NCBI GenBank assembly: GCA_947579665.1
Contig: OX388348.1
Coordinates: 4,712,001-4,776,000, forward strand
Direction: 5' to 3'
Origin: Sympetrum striolatum
Taxonomy: Eukaryota; Arthropoda; Insecta; Odonata; Libellulidae
DNA length: 64,000 bases
The position numbers and the translations under genes are program-made. Position 1 is the stretch's first letter. The number at the start of each line of letters is the position of its first letter. Positions 9,972 through 22,057 of this stretch are shown in pieces. The notes beneath the pieces were generated by a model, which worked only from the letters and a program-made list of their open reading frames with translations, was not told the DNA's origin and did no database searches.

Positions 9972-11355
9972 GGTTTTTGGTCATATTTTGGTGAAAATTG
10001 AGCAAAACTAGTAAACTTTGATTCTTATTAATATTTTTGACAAGATCTATCTAAATTTAGAAGAAATATTCTATTTTTGAGCAGGGAACCCAAAAAATGT
10101 CGAAAACTCAAATGAAATTGGTGAAATATATGGTTTTTGGCCATATTTCTCTAAATATAGCGTAATTAGTCAAGTTGGATTCATGTTAACGCTTTTGACG
10201 TGACCTAACACATTTATTTGGAAATTATCAACAATGCATATCTGTAAACCCAAAAAACGTCGTAAACTCGAATGAAATTCGTGAAATTTATGGTTTTATG
10301 CCATATTTTTCTAAAAATTGAGCATTAATAGTCAGTCTTCAATTCATTTTAATGCTTTTGACTAGATCCATCAATGTTTTTTAAAAATATTGAATAATCC
10401 ATAACAGTAATCCCAAAAAACATCGAAAATTTGAAAAAAAATCGGTAAAATTTCTGGTTTTTGTCCAAATTTTGCTGAAATTTTTGCAAAACTAGTCAAA
10501 TTTGGACTCATTTTAATGCTTTTGTCAATATCCACCCATATTTAAAAAAAATTCAATTTCTCATTGCACTTAACCCAGAAAACGTCGAAAACGGGAATAA
10601 AATCGGTGAAATTTATGGTTTATGGCCATATTTTTATAAAAATTCAGCGAAACTAGTCAAAGTTTGATTCATGTTAATGCTGTTGACAAATGCTATCAAA
10701 ATAATTTAGAAATATTCAATTTTCCGAAGCAGTAAACCCAAAAAAATTCGAAATGTCAAAAGAAAACATTGACAATTCCGGATTTTAGCCAAATTTAGCT
10801 GAAACTGAGCATAACTGGTTACATTGGATTCATTTAAATGCTTTTGCCGAGATCTACCCAAACTTTTAAAATACATTCAATTTTTTGGAGCTGTTAACCC
10901 GAAAAACGTCATTCGAAAAACGAAAATTTGAAAAAATTCGGTAAAATTTCTGGTTTTTTCTTATTTTTTCTTAAAATTTAGCAAAACTGATCAAATTTGG
11001 ACTCATTTTAAAGCTTTTGCCAAGATCAACCCAAATTCTAAAAACATATTCAATTTTTTGGAGCAGTTAACCTGAATAACGTCGAAAACATGAATAAAAT
11101 CGGTAAATTTTATAGTTTTTGGCTATATTTTTATAAAAATGGAGGTAAACTGGTCAACCTTGGTTTCATTTTAATGCTTTTGCCGATATCTATCAAATTC
11201 TAAAAAAATATTCAATTTTTATTAGGTATAAACCCAATAGCCATCGTAAACTCGTATAAATTCGTTTAAATTTACGGTTTTTGGCTATATTTTGCTAAAA
11301 ATTGCGCTAAACAAGACACAATTGTATTCATTTTAAAGCTTTTGAAGGGATCTAT
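9972..11355. repeat. sat162 array, about 8-9 monomers
   Basis: Includes a monomer with the diagnostic variant TGTTGACAAATGCTATC (10681), shared only with 40855, and the short AACGTCATTCGAAAAACG monomer that marks the end part of every nine-monomer run. It finishes with the invariant transition ATCCATCTGGGT before 14A. Confidence 0.85.
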
Positions 11356-11849
11356 CCATCTGGGTTATTATGATTGATGACCCGATGTCGATGAACAGAG
11401 TTCGATGACCCTAGGCCAAAGATCCAAGGTCAATGAGGTGGACATGGAAGTTGACTCGACGTCATTGACCGGAAGTCATTGACCCCAGGTCATAAAACCG
11501 AGGTCGATGACCTGAGAGCAATGACCCAAGATCGATGACCTGAGGTCGATGACCCGAGGTCTATGACCTTAGTTCAATGACCCGAGGTGAATGACCCGAG
11601 GTCAACGACACGAGGTCAATGACCCGAGGTCAATGACCCAAGGTAATTGAAACAAAGTCACTGACCCAAGGTTGACTCCGGGAGGTCGACTCCGGGAGGT
11701 CGATACCGGGAGGTCGACTCCGGGAGGTCGACTCCGGGTGGTCGGCTCCGGGAGGTCGACTCCGGGAGGTCGACTCCGGGAGGTCGACTCTGGGAGGTCG
11801 ACTCCGGGAGGTCGACTCCGGAAGGTCGACTCCGGGAGGTCGACTCCAC
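11356..11849. repeat. 14A (to 11669) plus 14B (11670-11849) minisatellites
   Basis: 14A opens with the irregular leader found at most loci (TGATGACCCGATGTCGATG, then ACAGAGTTCGATGACCC). 14B has about 13 units of GGGAGGTCGACTCC, one of which reads GTGGTCGGCTCC. Open frames read through 14B on both strands (a 14-residue peptide period) because the unit contains no stop codon. Confidence 0.9.
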
Positions 11850-12699
11850 GAGGTTGATAACAGGATTTCAAATCCTAGATGAGAGTTCTGAGAGGTCGAC
11901 TCAGATAGATCGGATCACTCGGTGCGTCATATTCGGGTTTTCGACAAATGGAGTTTGACTCCGGACCATTCAAGGTCGGTTTCATGCACAGTTACGGAAA
12001 TGTCGTCGAAAAGTAGGCATTTTTACGAATCTTTACTGTTTTTTGGCTTTATTTTGCAAAAAATTCGAAATAATATATTTGATTTTGGACTCGTTTTGTT
12101 AACCAAAACGATATTTTTGAAACATTTTGAACACAAATTTTATTTCTACTCTAGTAATTAATTCGGTAATGATTTGATATTTGAGGCATTTCGAAATTTT
12201 GAACAATCATTCTATTTCTTGAAGTTAATTTTGGATAATTTGGCAAATATTTTGCATTTTAACGAAATTTGACAGTGTTTTGGCTGTATTTTGAAAACAA
12301 TTTGGAAAATCGAATCGAATTTTGACTCGTGTTGAATATCTTAACGAGAATTTTAAAAAATTTTGAACACAAATTTAATTTTTATCTTTTAATTTAAGGA
12401 GTAACGGCATAAAGTGGGCATTTTTTCGAATTGTTTCAATTTTTTGATGAGATTTTTTCTAAAATTCTAAAAATAATGTTTGGAATTTGGACTCCTCCTT
12501 AAAATCTAATCGAGATCAGTGAAAATCTGAGATAAAATTAGCTTTTCCTTATCAACTTAAAGGAAAATCAACAAAAGATGGGCAGTTTTTCAAACTTTTC
12601 CTTGCACTAATCCTTATCCTATTTGAATATGGATTTGTGTTAAAGATCCAAACGAAACTTTTTAGAGATGTTTAACACATCTTGCATATTAATATCAAT
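11850..12699. repeat. Anchor (11850-11990) and complete T2 block
   Basis: The anchor is a non-repetitive ~140 bp starting GAGGTTGATAACAGGATTTC and ending near AAGGTCGGTTTC. It occurs once per HOR, always right after 14B. T2 follows for about 700 bp with the boxes TTTGGCTTTATTTTGCAAAA, AAGATGGGCAGTTTTTC and TTTTTAGAGATGTTTAACAC. Its internal spacing is irregular (about 145-240 bp), and T2 looks like a distant relative of sat162. Confidence 0.85.
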
Positions 12700-13357
12700 T
12701 GAAACATCCAAAACTCCAAAAATATCGGTGAAATATCAGGTTTTTGGTCATATTTTGGTGAAAATTGAGCAAAATAAGTAAACTTTTGATTCTTATTAAT
12801 ACTTTTGACAAGATCTATCTAAATTTAGAAGAAATATTCTATTTTTTGAGCAGGGAACCCAAAAAACGTCGAAAACTCGAATAAAAACGATGATATTAAT
12901 TGTTTTTGGCCATATTTTTCTAAAAATTGAGAAAAACTAGTCAATGTTGGATTCATTTTAATTTTTTTGTTGAGATCTTCCAAAAATATTTAGAGGTATT
13001 TGATAATTCATAGCAGTAAAATCAAAAAACGTCCAAGACTCGAATAAGATCGGTGAAATTTCTCGTTCTTGGTCATTGTTTTCATACAATTGAGCAAAGG
13101 AAGTCAACGTTTGATTTTTTTTAATGCTTTTCAAGAGATCTATACAATATATTTTGAATTATTCAATTATCAGTAGCGGTAAACCTAAAAAATTTCAAAA
13201 ACTGAAAAAAATCAGTGAAATTTCTTGTTTTTAAACAACTCTTGCGGAAAATTGAGAAAAAATAGTCTAGTTTGGATTCTTTTTAATGCTTTTGCCTAGA
13301 TTTATCCAAATTTACAAGATATATTCAATTTTTCACAGCAGTAAACCCGAAGAACGT
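12700..13357. repeat. sat162 short run, about 4 monomers
   Basis: A four-monomer run that stops inside a monomer core at GAAGAACGTCGA and joins the 14A leader at ACAGAGTTCGATG. The identical joint is found at 57031-57040, so the two short HORs descend from one deletion. Confidence 0.85.
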
Positions 13358-13843
13358 CGAACAGAGTTCGATGACCCTAGCCCAAGGACCCTAGGTCAAT
13401 GAGGTGGAAATGGAAGTTGACTCGAGGTCATTGACCCGAAGTCATTGACCCCAGGTCATAAAACCGAGGTCGATGACCTGAGGTCAATGACCCAAGATCG
13501 ATGACCTGAGGTCGATGACCCGAGGTCGCTGACCTTAGGTCAATGACCCGAGGTAAATGACCCGAGGTAAATGACCCAAGGTCAACGACCCGAGGTCAAT
13601 GACCTGAGGTCAATGACCTGAGGTCAATGACCCGAGGTCAATGACCCAAGGTAAATGAAACAAAGTCACTGACCCGAGGTTGACTCCGGGTGGTTTACTC
13701 CGGGAGGTCAAATCCGGGACGTCAACTCTGGGACTTTGTTTCTGGGAGGTCGACTCCAGGAGGTCGACTCTGGGAGGTCGACTCCGGGAGGTCGACTCTG
13801 GGAGGTCAACTCCGGGAGGTCGACTCCGGGAGGGTGACTCCAC
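13358..13843. repeat. 14A (to 13677) plus 14B (13678-13843) minisatellites
   Basis: About 22 14A units, several of them perfect AGGTCAATGACCT or AGGTCAATGACCC. 14B is interrupted after two units by an irregular segment (CGTCAACTCTGGGACTTTG) shared with 16450, 23810, 32395, 49375, 57380 and 60120. Confidence 0.9.
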
Positions 13844-14700
13844 GAGGTTGATAACAGGATTTCAAATCCTAGATGAGAGTTCTGAGAGGTCGACTCAGAT
13901 AGATCGGATCACTCTCCGCGTCATATTCGTGTTTTCGACAAATGGAGTTTGACTCCGGACCATTCAAGGTCGGTTTCTTGCACAGTTACGGAAAAGTCGT
14001 CGAAAAGTAGGCATTTTTACGAATTTTTACTGTTTTTTGGCTTTATTTTGCAAAAATTTCGAAAAAATATATTTGATTTTGGACTCGTTTTGTTAACCAA
14101 AACGATATTTTTGAATTATTTTGAACACAAATTTTATTTCTACTCTAGTAATTAGCTCGGTAATGATTTGATATTTGAGGCATTTCGAAATTTTGAACAA
14201 TCATTCTATTTCTTGAAGTTCATTTTGGATAATTTGGCAAATATTTTGCATTTTAACGAAATTTGACAGTGTTTTGGCTGTATTTTGAAAACAATTTGGA
14301 AAATCGAATCGAATTTTGACTCGTGTTGAAGATCTAAACGAGAATTTTAAAAAATTTTGAACACAAATTTAATTTTTATCTTTTAATTTAAGGAGTAACG
14401 GCATAAAGTGGGCATTTTTTCGAATTGTTTCAATTTTTTGATGAGATTTTTTCTAAAATTCTAAAAATAATGTTTGGAATTTGGAATCCTCCTTAAAATC
14501 TAATCGAGATCAGTGAAAATCTGAGATAAAATTAGCTTTTCGTTATCAACTTAAAGGAAAATCAACAAAAGATGGGCAGTTTTTCAAACTTTTCCTTGCA
14601 CTAATCCTTATCCTATTTGAATATGGATTTGTGTTAAAGATCCAAACGATAATTTTTAGAGATGTGTAACACATATTGCATATTATCAATTCTATCAATT
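13844..14700. repeat. Anchor and T2 block
   Basis: Complete anchor, with the variant CACTCTCCGCGTCATATTC also seen at 57570, then the full T2. It carries the local variant TTTTTGAATTATTTTG, shared with the block at 57507. Confidence 0.85.
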
Positions 14701-16140
14701 GAAACATCCAAAACTCCAAAAATATCGGTGAAATATCAGGTTTTTGGTCATATTTTGGTGAAAATTAAGCAAAACTAGTAAACTTTTGATTCTTATTAAT
14801 ACTTTTGACAAGATCTATCTAAATTTAGAAGAAATATTCTATTTTTTGAGCAGGGAACCCAAAAAACGTCGAAAACACAAATGAAATTGGTGAAATATAT
14901 GGTTTTTGTCCATATTGTTCTAAATTGAGCGTAATTAGTCAAGTTGGATTCATATTAATGCCTTTGACGTGAACTAACACTTTTATTTGGAAATTATCAA
15001 TAATGCATAGCTGTAAACCCAAAAAACGTCGAAAACTCGAATGAAATTCGTGAAATTTATGGTATTATGCCATATTTTTCTAAAAATTGAGCATTAATGG
15101 TCAGTGTTCAATTCATTTTAATGCTTTTGACGAGATCCATCAAAGTTTTTAAAAATATTGAATAATCCATAACAGTAATCCCAAAAAACATCGAAAATTT
15201 GAAAAAAAATCGGTAAAATTTCTGGTTTTTGTCCAAATTTTGCTGAAATTTTTGCAAAACTAGTCAAATTTGGACTCATTTTAATGCTTTTGTCAATATC
15301 TACCCATATTTAAAAAAAATTCAATTTCTCATTGCACTTAACCCAGAAAACGTCGAAAACGGGAATAAAATCGGTGAAATTTATGGTTTTTGGCCATATT
15401 TTAATAAAAATTCAGCGAAACTAGCCAAAGTTTGATTCATGTTAATGCTGTTGACAAAATCTATCAAAATAATTTAGAAATATTCAATTTTCCCAAGCAG
15501 TAAACCCAAAAAAATTCGAAATGTCAAAAGAAAACATTGACAATTCCGGATTTTAGCCAAAATTAGCTGAAATTGAGCATAACTGGTTACATTGCATTCA
15601 TTTAAATGCTTTTGCCGAGATCTACCAAAATTCTTAAAATACATTCAATTTTTTGGAGCAGTTAACCCGAAAAACGTCATTCGAAAAACGAAAATTTGAA
15701 AAAATTCGGTAAAATTTCTGGTTTTTTCTTATTTTTTCTGAAAATTTAGCAAAACTGATCAAATTTGGACTCATTTTAAAGCTTTTGCCGAGATCAACCC
15801 AAATTCTAAAAACATATTCAATTTTTTGGAGCAGTTAACCTGAATAACGTCGAAAACAGGAATAAAATCGGTAAATTTTATGGTTTTTGGCTATATTTTT
15901 ATAAAAATGGAGGTAAACTGCTCAACTTTGGTTTCATTTTAATGCTTTTGCCGGTATCTATCAAATTCTAAAAACATATTCAATTTTTATTAGGTGCAAA
16001 CCCAAAAGCCGTCGTAAACTCGTATAAATTCGTTTAAATTTACGGTTTTTGGCTATATTTAGCTAAAAATTGCGCTAAACAAGACACAATTGTATTCATT
16101 TTAAAGCTTTTGAAGGGATCCATCCATCTGGGTAATTATG
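14701..16140. repeat. sat162 nine-monomer run (HOR type)
   Basis: The standard nine-monomer run (1.44 kb). Monomer order and private variants match the runs at 19359, 22058, 42879, 44908, 47621, 53661 and 58361. This is the homogenised core of the 2.7-2.8 kb HOR. Confidence 0.9.
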
Positions 16141-16627
16141 ATTGATAACCCGATGTCGATGAACAGAGTTCGATGACCCGAGGTCGCTGACCTTAGGTCA
16201 ATTACCCGAGGTGAATGATCCGAGGTCATTGACCCGAAGTTATTGACCCATGGTCATAAAACCGAGGTCAATGACCTGAGGTCAATGACCCAAGATCGAT
16301 GACCTGAGGTCGATGACCCGAGGTCACTGACCTTAGGTCAATGACCCGAGGTCAATGACCCGAGGTCAATGACCCAAGGTAAATGAAACAAAGTCACTGA
16401 CCCGAGGTTGACTCCGGGTGGTCGACTTCGGGAGGTGCAATCCGGTACGTCAACTCTGGGACTTTGTTTACGGGAGGTCGACTCCGGGAGGTCAACTCCG
16501 GGAGGTCGACACCGGGAGGTCGACTCCGGGAGGTCGACTCCGGGAGGTCGACTCCGGGAGATCGACTCCGGGAGGTCGACTCTGGGAGGTCGACTCCGGA
16601 AGGTGGACTCCGGGAGGGTGACTCCAC
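16141..16627. repeat. 14A (to 16405) plus 14B (16406-16627) minisatellites
   Basis: A 14A variant with ATTACCCGAGGTGAATGATCC and AAGTTATTGACCCATGG, shared with 23498, 49062 and 59811. 14B carries GGGAGATCGACTCC as one private unit and about 15 units in all. Confidence 0.9.
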
Positions 16628-16822
16628 GAGGTTGATAACAGGATTTCAATTCCAAGATGAGAGTTCTGAGAGGTCGACTCAGATAGATCGGATCACTCGG
16701 TGAGTCATATTCAGGTTTTCGACAAATAGAGTTTGACTCCGGACCATTCAAGGTCGGTTTCTTGAACAGTTACGGAAAAGTCGTCGAAAAGTAGGCATTT
16801 TTACGAATTTTCACTGTTTTTT
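16628..16822. repeat. Anchor and first ~50 bp of T2, interrupted by a GT-element
   Basis: Normal anchor, then T2 to TTTTCACTGTTTTTT, where the GT-element begins. Uninterrupted T2 blocks read ACTGTTTTTTGGCTTTATT at this point. Confidence 0.85.
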
Positions 16823-16951
16823 ACATTCTCCATATACGAAGTATAGAGAAAGTATTGTTTTCATGAAAAAATTCGACTTCGAGATTTCAACGGAAATACA
16901 CGTTTTGGGGTCACTAGAACACGTTTTGACCATTTTCGGAATGATGTCTGT

Positions 16952-17026
<75 letters not shown>

Positions 17027-18261
17027 TGTGTGTGTGTATGTGTGTGTGATAATGGGCGTTCTAACTCGAAAACTAAAAGTCGTATCAATACCAAACTTCA
17101 TATAAGGTACTTTTGTGGGTGCTGTCAGAGTTGATTAGTTTTTAGAGTAAATCCGTTAACCGGAAGTCGAGCTTTATTCATTAAAGCTCATTTCCGGTTT
17201 TCAAAATATCTCCATAAATATGATATATACGTCTATTGTATTACTTATAAATGTTTTAGATAGTATATTTTACTATTACTTTTGTATTTAACATATTTTT
17301 GTATCACCGGTTCATTAGTAGTTATTCGTGAAATACTGATAAACCGGAAGAAGATGATTATGTACTTTGTGGGCGCTCTAACATGAAAACTAACTGTCGG
17401 ATCAACACCAAATTTCATAAATGTTACTTTTATTACAGTCGTTAGAGTTGATTAGTTTTTGGAGTAGATCGGTCACCCGGAAGTTGAGCTTCATTCTTCA
17501 AAGCTCATTTCCGGTTTTCAAAATATCTCCATAAATATGATATTTAGGTATATACTATTATTTATAAATGTTGTTAAAAATTTAATTTACTATAACTTTT
17601 GTATGAAACATAATTTTGCATCACTGATTGTTTAGGAGTTATCCATGAAATACTGTTAAACCGGAAGTTGCTGATTATGTACGTTGTGTAAAGCTCATTT
17701 CTGGTTTTCAAAATATATCCATAAATATGATTTATTGGTATATTGTATTCCTTATAAAAGTTTTAGATAATATAATTTACTATAACTTTTGTATTTAATA
17801 TATTTTTGTATCACCGGTTGATTAAGAGTTATTCGTGCAATACCGATAACCCGGGAAGTAGCTGTTATGTCTTTTGTGGGCGCTCTAACATGAAAACCAT
17901 TCGTTGTATCAATTTTAAATTCCACATATAGTGTTTTTGTTGGTGTCGTTAGAGTTGATTAGTTTTTGGAGTAAATCGGTTGACCGGAAGTCGAGCTTCA
18001 TTCTACAAAGCTCATTTCCGGTTTTCAAAATATCTCCATAAATATGATATTTAGGTATATACTATTAATTATAAATGTTTTAGAAAATTTATTTTACTAT
18101 AACTTTTGTATGAAACATACTTTTATATCACCGATTGTTTAGGAGTTCTTCATGAAATACCGATAAACCGGAATTTGCTTAGTATGTACTTTGTGGGCGC
18201 TCTCACATGAAAACTATTTGTCGTTTCAACACCAAATTTCATGTATATTACTTTGGTTGTT
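16823..18261 (+). mobile_element. GT-element copy, 3' truncated
   Basis: Unclassified repeat with no coding capacity. Its start, ACATTCTCCATATACG, pairs with GTATAGAGAAAGT to give a terminal hairpin with 13-bp imperfect arms. A (GT)n tract of about 100 bp lies at 16948-17048. Internal ~315-bp repeats follow, each marked by GGGCGCTCTAAC, a CCGGAAGT...CATTTCCGG pair and TCTCCATAAATATGATAT. The copy stops within GGTTGTTG and is fused directly to the 14A array of the next HOR, losing its right half and the rest of T2. Confidence 0.8.
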
Positions 18262-18507
18262 GATGACCTGTGGTCGATGACGCGAGCTCGCTGACCTTAG
18301 GTCAATGACCCGAGGTGAATGACCCGAGGTCAACGACCCGAGGTCAATGACCCGAGGTCAATGACCCAAGGTAAATGAAACAAAGTCACTGACCCGAGGT
18401 TGACTCCGGGAGGTCGACTCCGGGAGGTCGACTCTGGGAGGTCGACTCCGGGAGGTCGACTCTGGGAGGTCGACTCCGGGAGGTCGACTCCGGGAGGTCG
18501 ACTCCAC
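18262..18507. repeat. 14A (to 18393) plus 14B (18394-18507) minisatellites
   Basis: A shortened 14A, entered from the GT-element at ATGACCTGTGGTCGATGACG. It is followed by eight 14B units, two of them with the CTCTGGG variant. Confidence 0.9.
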
Positions 18508-19358
18508 GAGGTTGATAACAGGATTTCAATTCCAAGATGAGAGTTCTAAGAGGTCGACTCAGATAGATCGGATCACTCGGTGCGTCATATTCGGGTTTTC
18601 GAAAAATGGAGTTTGACTCCGGACCATTCAAGGTCGGTTCCTTGCACAGTTACGGAAAATTCGTCGAAAAGTAGGCATTTTTACGAATCTTTACTTTTTT
18701 TTGGCTTTATTTTGCAAAAAATTCGAAATAATATATTTGATTTTGGACTCGTTTTGTTAACCAAAACGATATTTTTGAAACATTTTGAACACAAATTTTA
18801 TTTCTACTCTAGTAATTAGCTCGGTAATGATTTGATATTTGAGGCATTTCGAAATTTTGAACAATCATTCTATTTCTTGAAGTTAATTTTGGATAATTTG
18901 GCAAATATTTTGCATTTTAACGAAATTTGACAGTATTTTGGCTGCATTTTGAAAACAATTTGGAAAATCTAATCGAATTTTGACTCGTGTTGAAGATCTA
19001 AACGAGAATTTTTTAAAATTTTGAACGCAAATTTAATTTTTATCTTTTAATTTAAGGAGTAACGGCATAAAGTGGGCATTTTTTCGAATTGTTTAAATTT
19101 TTTGATGAGATTTTTTCTAAAATTCTAAAAATAATATTTGGAATTTGGACTCCTCCTTAAAATCTAATCGAGATCAGTGAAAATCTGAGATAAAATTAGC
19201 TTTTCCTTATCAACTTAAAGGAAAATCAACAAAAGATGGGCAGCTTTTCAAACTTTTCCTTGCACTAATCCTTATCCTATTAGAATATGGATTTGTGTTA
19301 AAGATCCAAACGAAACTTTTTAGAGATGTTTAACACATCTTGCATATTAATATCAATT
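18508..19358. repeat. Anchor and T2 block
   Basis: Nearly identical to the block at 21207 (offset 2,699 bp), including the anchor variant TTTTCGAAAAATGG and T2 variants AATTTTTTAAAATTTTG and GGCAGCTTTTCAAAC. These mark a recent tandem HOR pair. Confidence 0.9.
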
Positions 19359-20798
19359 GAAACATCCAAAACTCCAAAAATATCGGTGAAATATCAGGTT
19401 TTTGGTCATATTTTGGTGAAAATTAAGCAAAACTAGTAAACTTTTGATTCTTATTAATACTTTTGACAAGATCTATCTAATTTTAGAAGAAATATTCTAT
19501 TTTTTGAGCAGGGAACCCAAAAAACGTCGAAAACACAAATGAAAATGGTGAAATATATGGTTTTTGTCCATATTGTTCTAAATTGAGCGTAATTAGTCAA
19601 GTTGGGTTCATGTTAATGCCTTTGACGTGAACTAACACTTTTATTTGGAAATTATCAATAATGCATAGCTGTAAACCCAAAAAACGTCGAAAACTCGAAT
19701 GAAATTCGGGAAATTTATGGTTTTATGACATATTTTTCTAAAAATTGAGCATTAATAGTCAGTGTTCAATTCATTTTAATGCTTTTGACGAGATCCATCA
19801 AAGTTTTTTAAAAATATTGAATAATCCATAACAGTAATCCCAAAAAACATCGAAAATTTGAAAAAAAATCGGTAAAATTTCTGGTTTTTGTCCAAATTTT
19901 GCTGAAATTTTTGCAAAACTAGTCAAATTTGGACTCATTTTAATGCTTTTGTCAATATCTACCCATATTTAAAAAAAATTCAATTTCTCATTGCACTTAA
20001 CCCAGAAAACGTCGAAAACGGGAATAAAATCGGTGAAATTTATGGTTTTTGGCCATATTTTAATAAAAATTCAGCGAAACTAGCCAAAGTTTGATTCATG
20101 TTAATGCTGTTGACAAAATCTATCAAAATAATTTAGAAATATTCAATTTTCCCAAGCAGTAAACCCAAAAAAATTCGAAATGTCAAAAGAAAACATTGAC
20201 AATTCCGGATTTTAGCCAAAATTAGCTGAAATTGAGCATAACTGGTTACATTGCATTCATTTAAATGCTTTTGCCGAGATCTACCAAAATTTTTAAAATA
20301 CATTCAATTTTTTGGAGCAGTTAACCCGAAAAACGTCATTCGAAAAACGAAAATTTGAAAAAATTCGGTAAAATTTCTGGTTTTTTCTTATTTTTTCTGA
20401 AAATTTAGCAAAACTGATCAAATTTGGACTCATTTTAAAGCTTTTGCCGAGATCAACCCAAATTCTAAAAACATATTCAATTTTTTGGAGCAGTTAACCT
20501 GAATAACGTCGAAAACAGGAATAAAATCGGTAAATTTTATGGTTTTTGGCTATATTTTTATAAAAATGGAGGTAAACTGCTCAACTTTGGTTTCATTTTA
20601 ATGCTTTTGCCGGTATCTATCAAATTCTAAAAACATATTCAATTTTTATTAGGTGCAAACCCAAAAGCCGTCGTAAACTCGTATAAATTCGTTTAAATTT
20701 ACGGTTTTTGGCTATATTTTGCTAAAAATTGCGCTAAACAAGACACAATTGTATTCATTTTAAAGCTTTTGAAGGGATCTATCCATCTGGGTAATTAT
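19359..20798. repeat. sat162 nine-monomer run (HOR type)
   Basis: Near-identical to 22058-23497, and to 47621-49061 with slightly more differences. A private variant, GTTACATTGCATTC (20250), also occurs at 15592. Confidence 0.9.
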
Positions 20799-21206
20799 GA
20801 TTGATAACCCGATGTCAATGAACAGAGTTCGATGACCCTAGGCCAAAGACCCAAGGTCAATGTGGTGGACATGCAAGTTGACTCGAGGTCATTGACCCGA
20901 AGTCATTGACCCCAGGTCATAAAACCGAGGTCGATGACCTGAGGGCAATGACCCAAGAACGATGACCTGTGGTCGATGACGCGAGCTCGCTGACCTTAGG
21001 TCAATGACCCGAGGTGAATGACCCGAGGTCAACGACCCGAGGTCAATGACCCGAGGTCAATGACCCAAGGTAAATGAAACAAAGTCACTGACCCGAGGTT
21101 GACTCCGGGAGGTCGACTCCGGGAGGTCGACTCTGGGAGGTCGACTCCGGGAGGTCGACTCTGGGAGGTCGACTCCGGGAGGTCGACTCCGGGAGGTCGA
21201 CTCCAC
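20799..21206. repeat. 14A (to 21092) plus 14B (21093-21206) minisatellites
   Basis: Contains TGTGGTGGACATGC (20861), found again only at 46411, offset 25,550. It also carries the motif ACGCGAGCTCGCTGACC, shared with 18262, 44319 and 46351. 14B has eight units. Confidence 0.9.
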
Positions 21207-22057
21207 GAGGTTGATAACAGGATTTCAATTCCAAGATGAGAGTTCTAAGAGGTCGACTCAGATAGATCGGATCACTCGGTGCGTCATATTCGGGTTTTCG
21301 AAAAATGGAGTTTGACTCCGGACCATTCAAGGTCGGTTCCTTGCACAGTTACGGAAAATTCGTCGAAAAGTAGGCATTTTTACGAATCTTTACTTTTTTT
21401 TGGCTTTATTTTGCAAAAAATTCGAAATAATATATTTGATTTTGGACTCGTTTTGTTAACCAAAACGATATTTTTGAAACATTTTGAACACAAATTTTAT
21501 TTCTACTCTAGTAATTAGCTCGGTAATGATTTGATATTTGAGGCATTTCGAAATTTTGAACAATCATTCTATTTCTTGAAGTTAATTTTGGATAATTTGG
21601 CAAATATTTTGCATTTTAACGAAATTTGACAGTATTTTGGCTGTATTTTGAAAACAATTTGGAAAATCTAATCGAATTTTGACTCGTGTTGAAGATCTAA
21701 ACGAGAATTTTTTAAAATTTTGAACGCAAATTTAATTTTTATCTTTTAATTTAAGGAGTAACGGCATAAAGTGGGCATTTTTTCGAATTGTTTAAATTTT
21801 TTGATGAGATTTTTTCTAAAATTCTAAAAATAATATTTGGAATTTGGACTCCTCCTTAAAATCTAATCGAGATCAGTGAAAATCTGAGATAAAATTAGCT
21901 TTTCCTTATCAACTTAAAGGAAAATCAACAAAAGATGGGCAGCTTTTCAAACTTTTCCTTGCACTAATCCTTATCCTATTAGAATATGGATTTGTGTTAA
22001 AGATCCAAACGAAACTTTTTAGAGATGTTTAACACATCTTGCATATTAATATCAATT
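21207..22057. repeat. Anchor and T2 block
   Basis: Complete copy, near-identical to 18508-19358 and to 46771-47620 (offset 25,564). Confidence 0.9.

Noticed and set aside
11922..12161. 79-codon frame repeated at 18580, 21279, 31713, 42095, 46843 and, in variants, elsewhere
   Set aside because: It begins at GTG, spans anchor and AT-rich T2, and is preserved only because the HOR copies are nearly identical. No domain or codon bias is visible.
13358..13677. Estrogen-type (IR-3) or simple direct-repeat response elements in 14A
   Set aside because: Half-sites are inverted with one spacer base within a unit. Direct half-sites are 14 bp apart (spacing 8), which fits no usual DR class.
16338..16751. 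137-codon minus-strand frame and similar frames in all 14B loci
   Set aside because: Consequence of a stop-free 14-bp unit; several overlapping frames are open on both strands.
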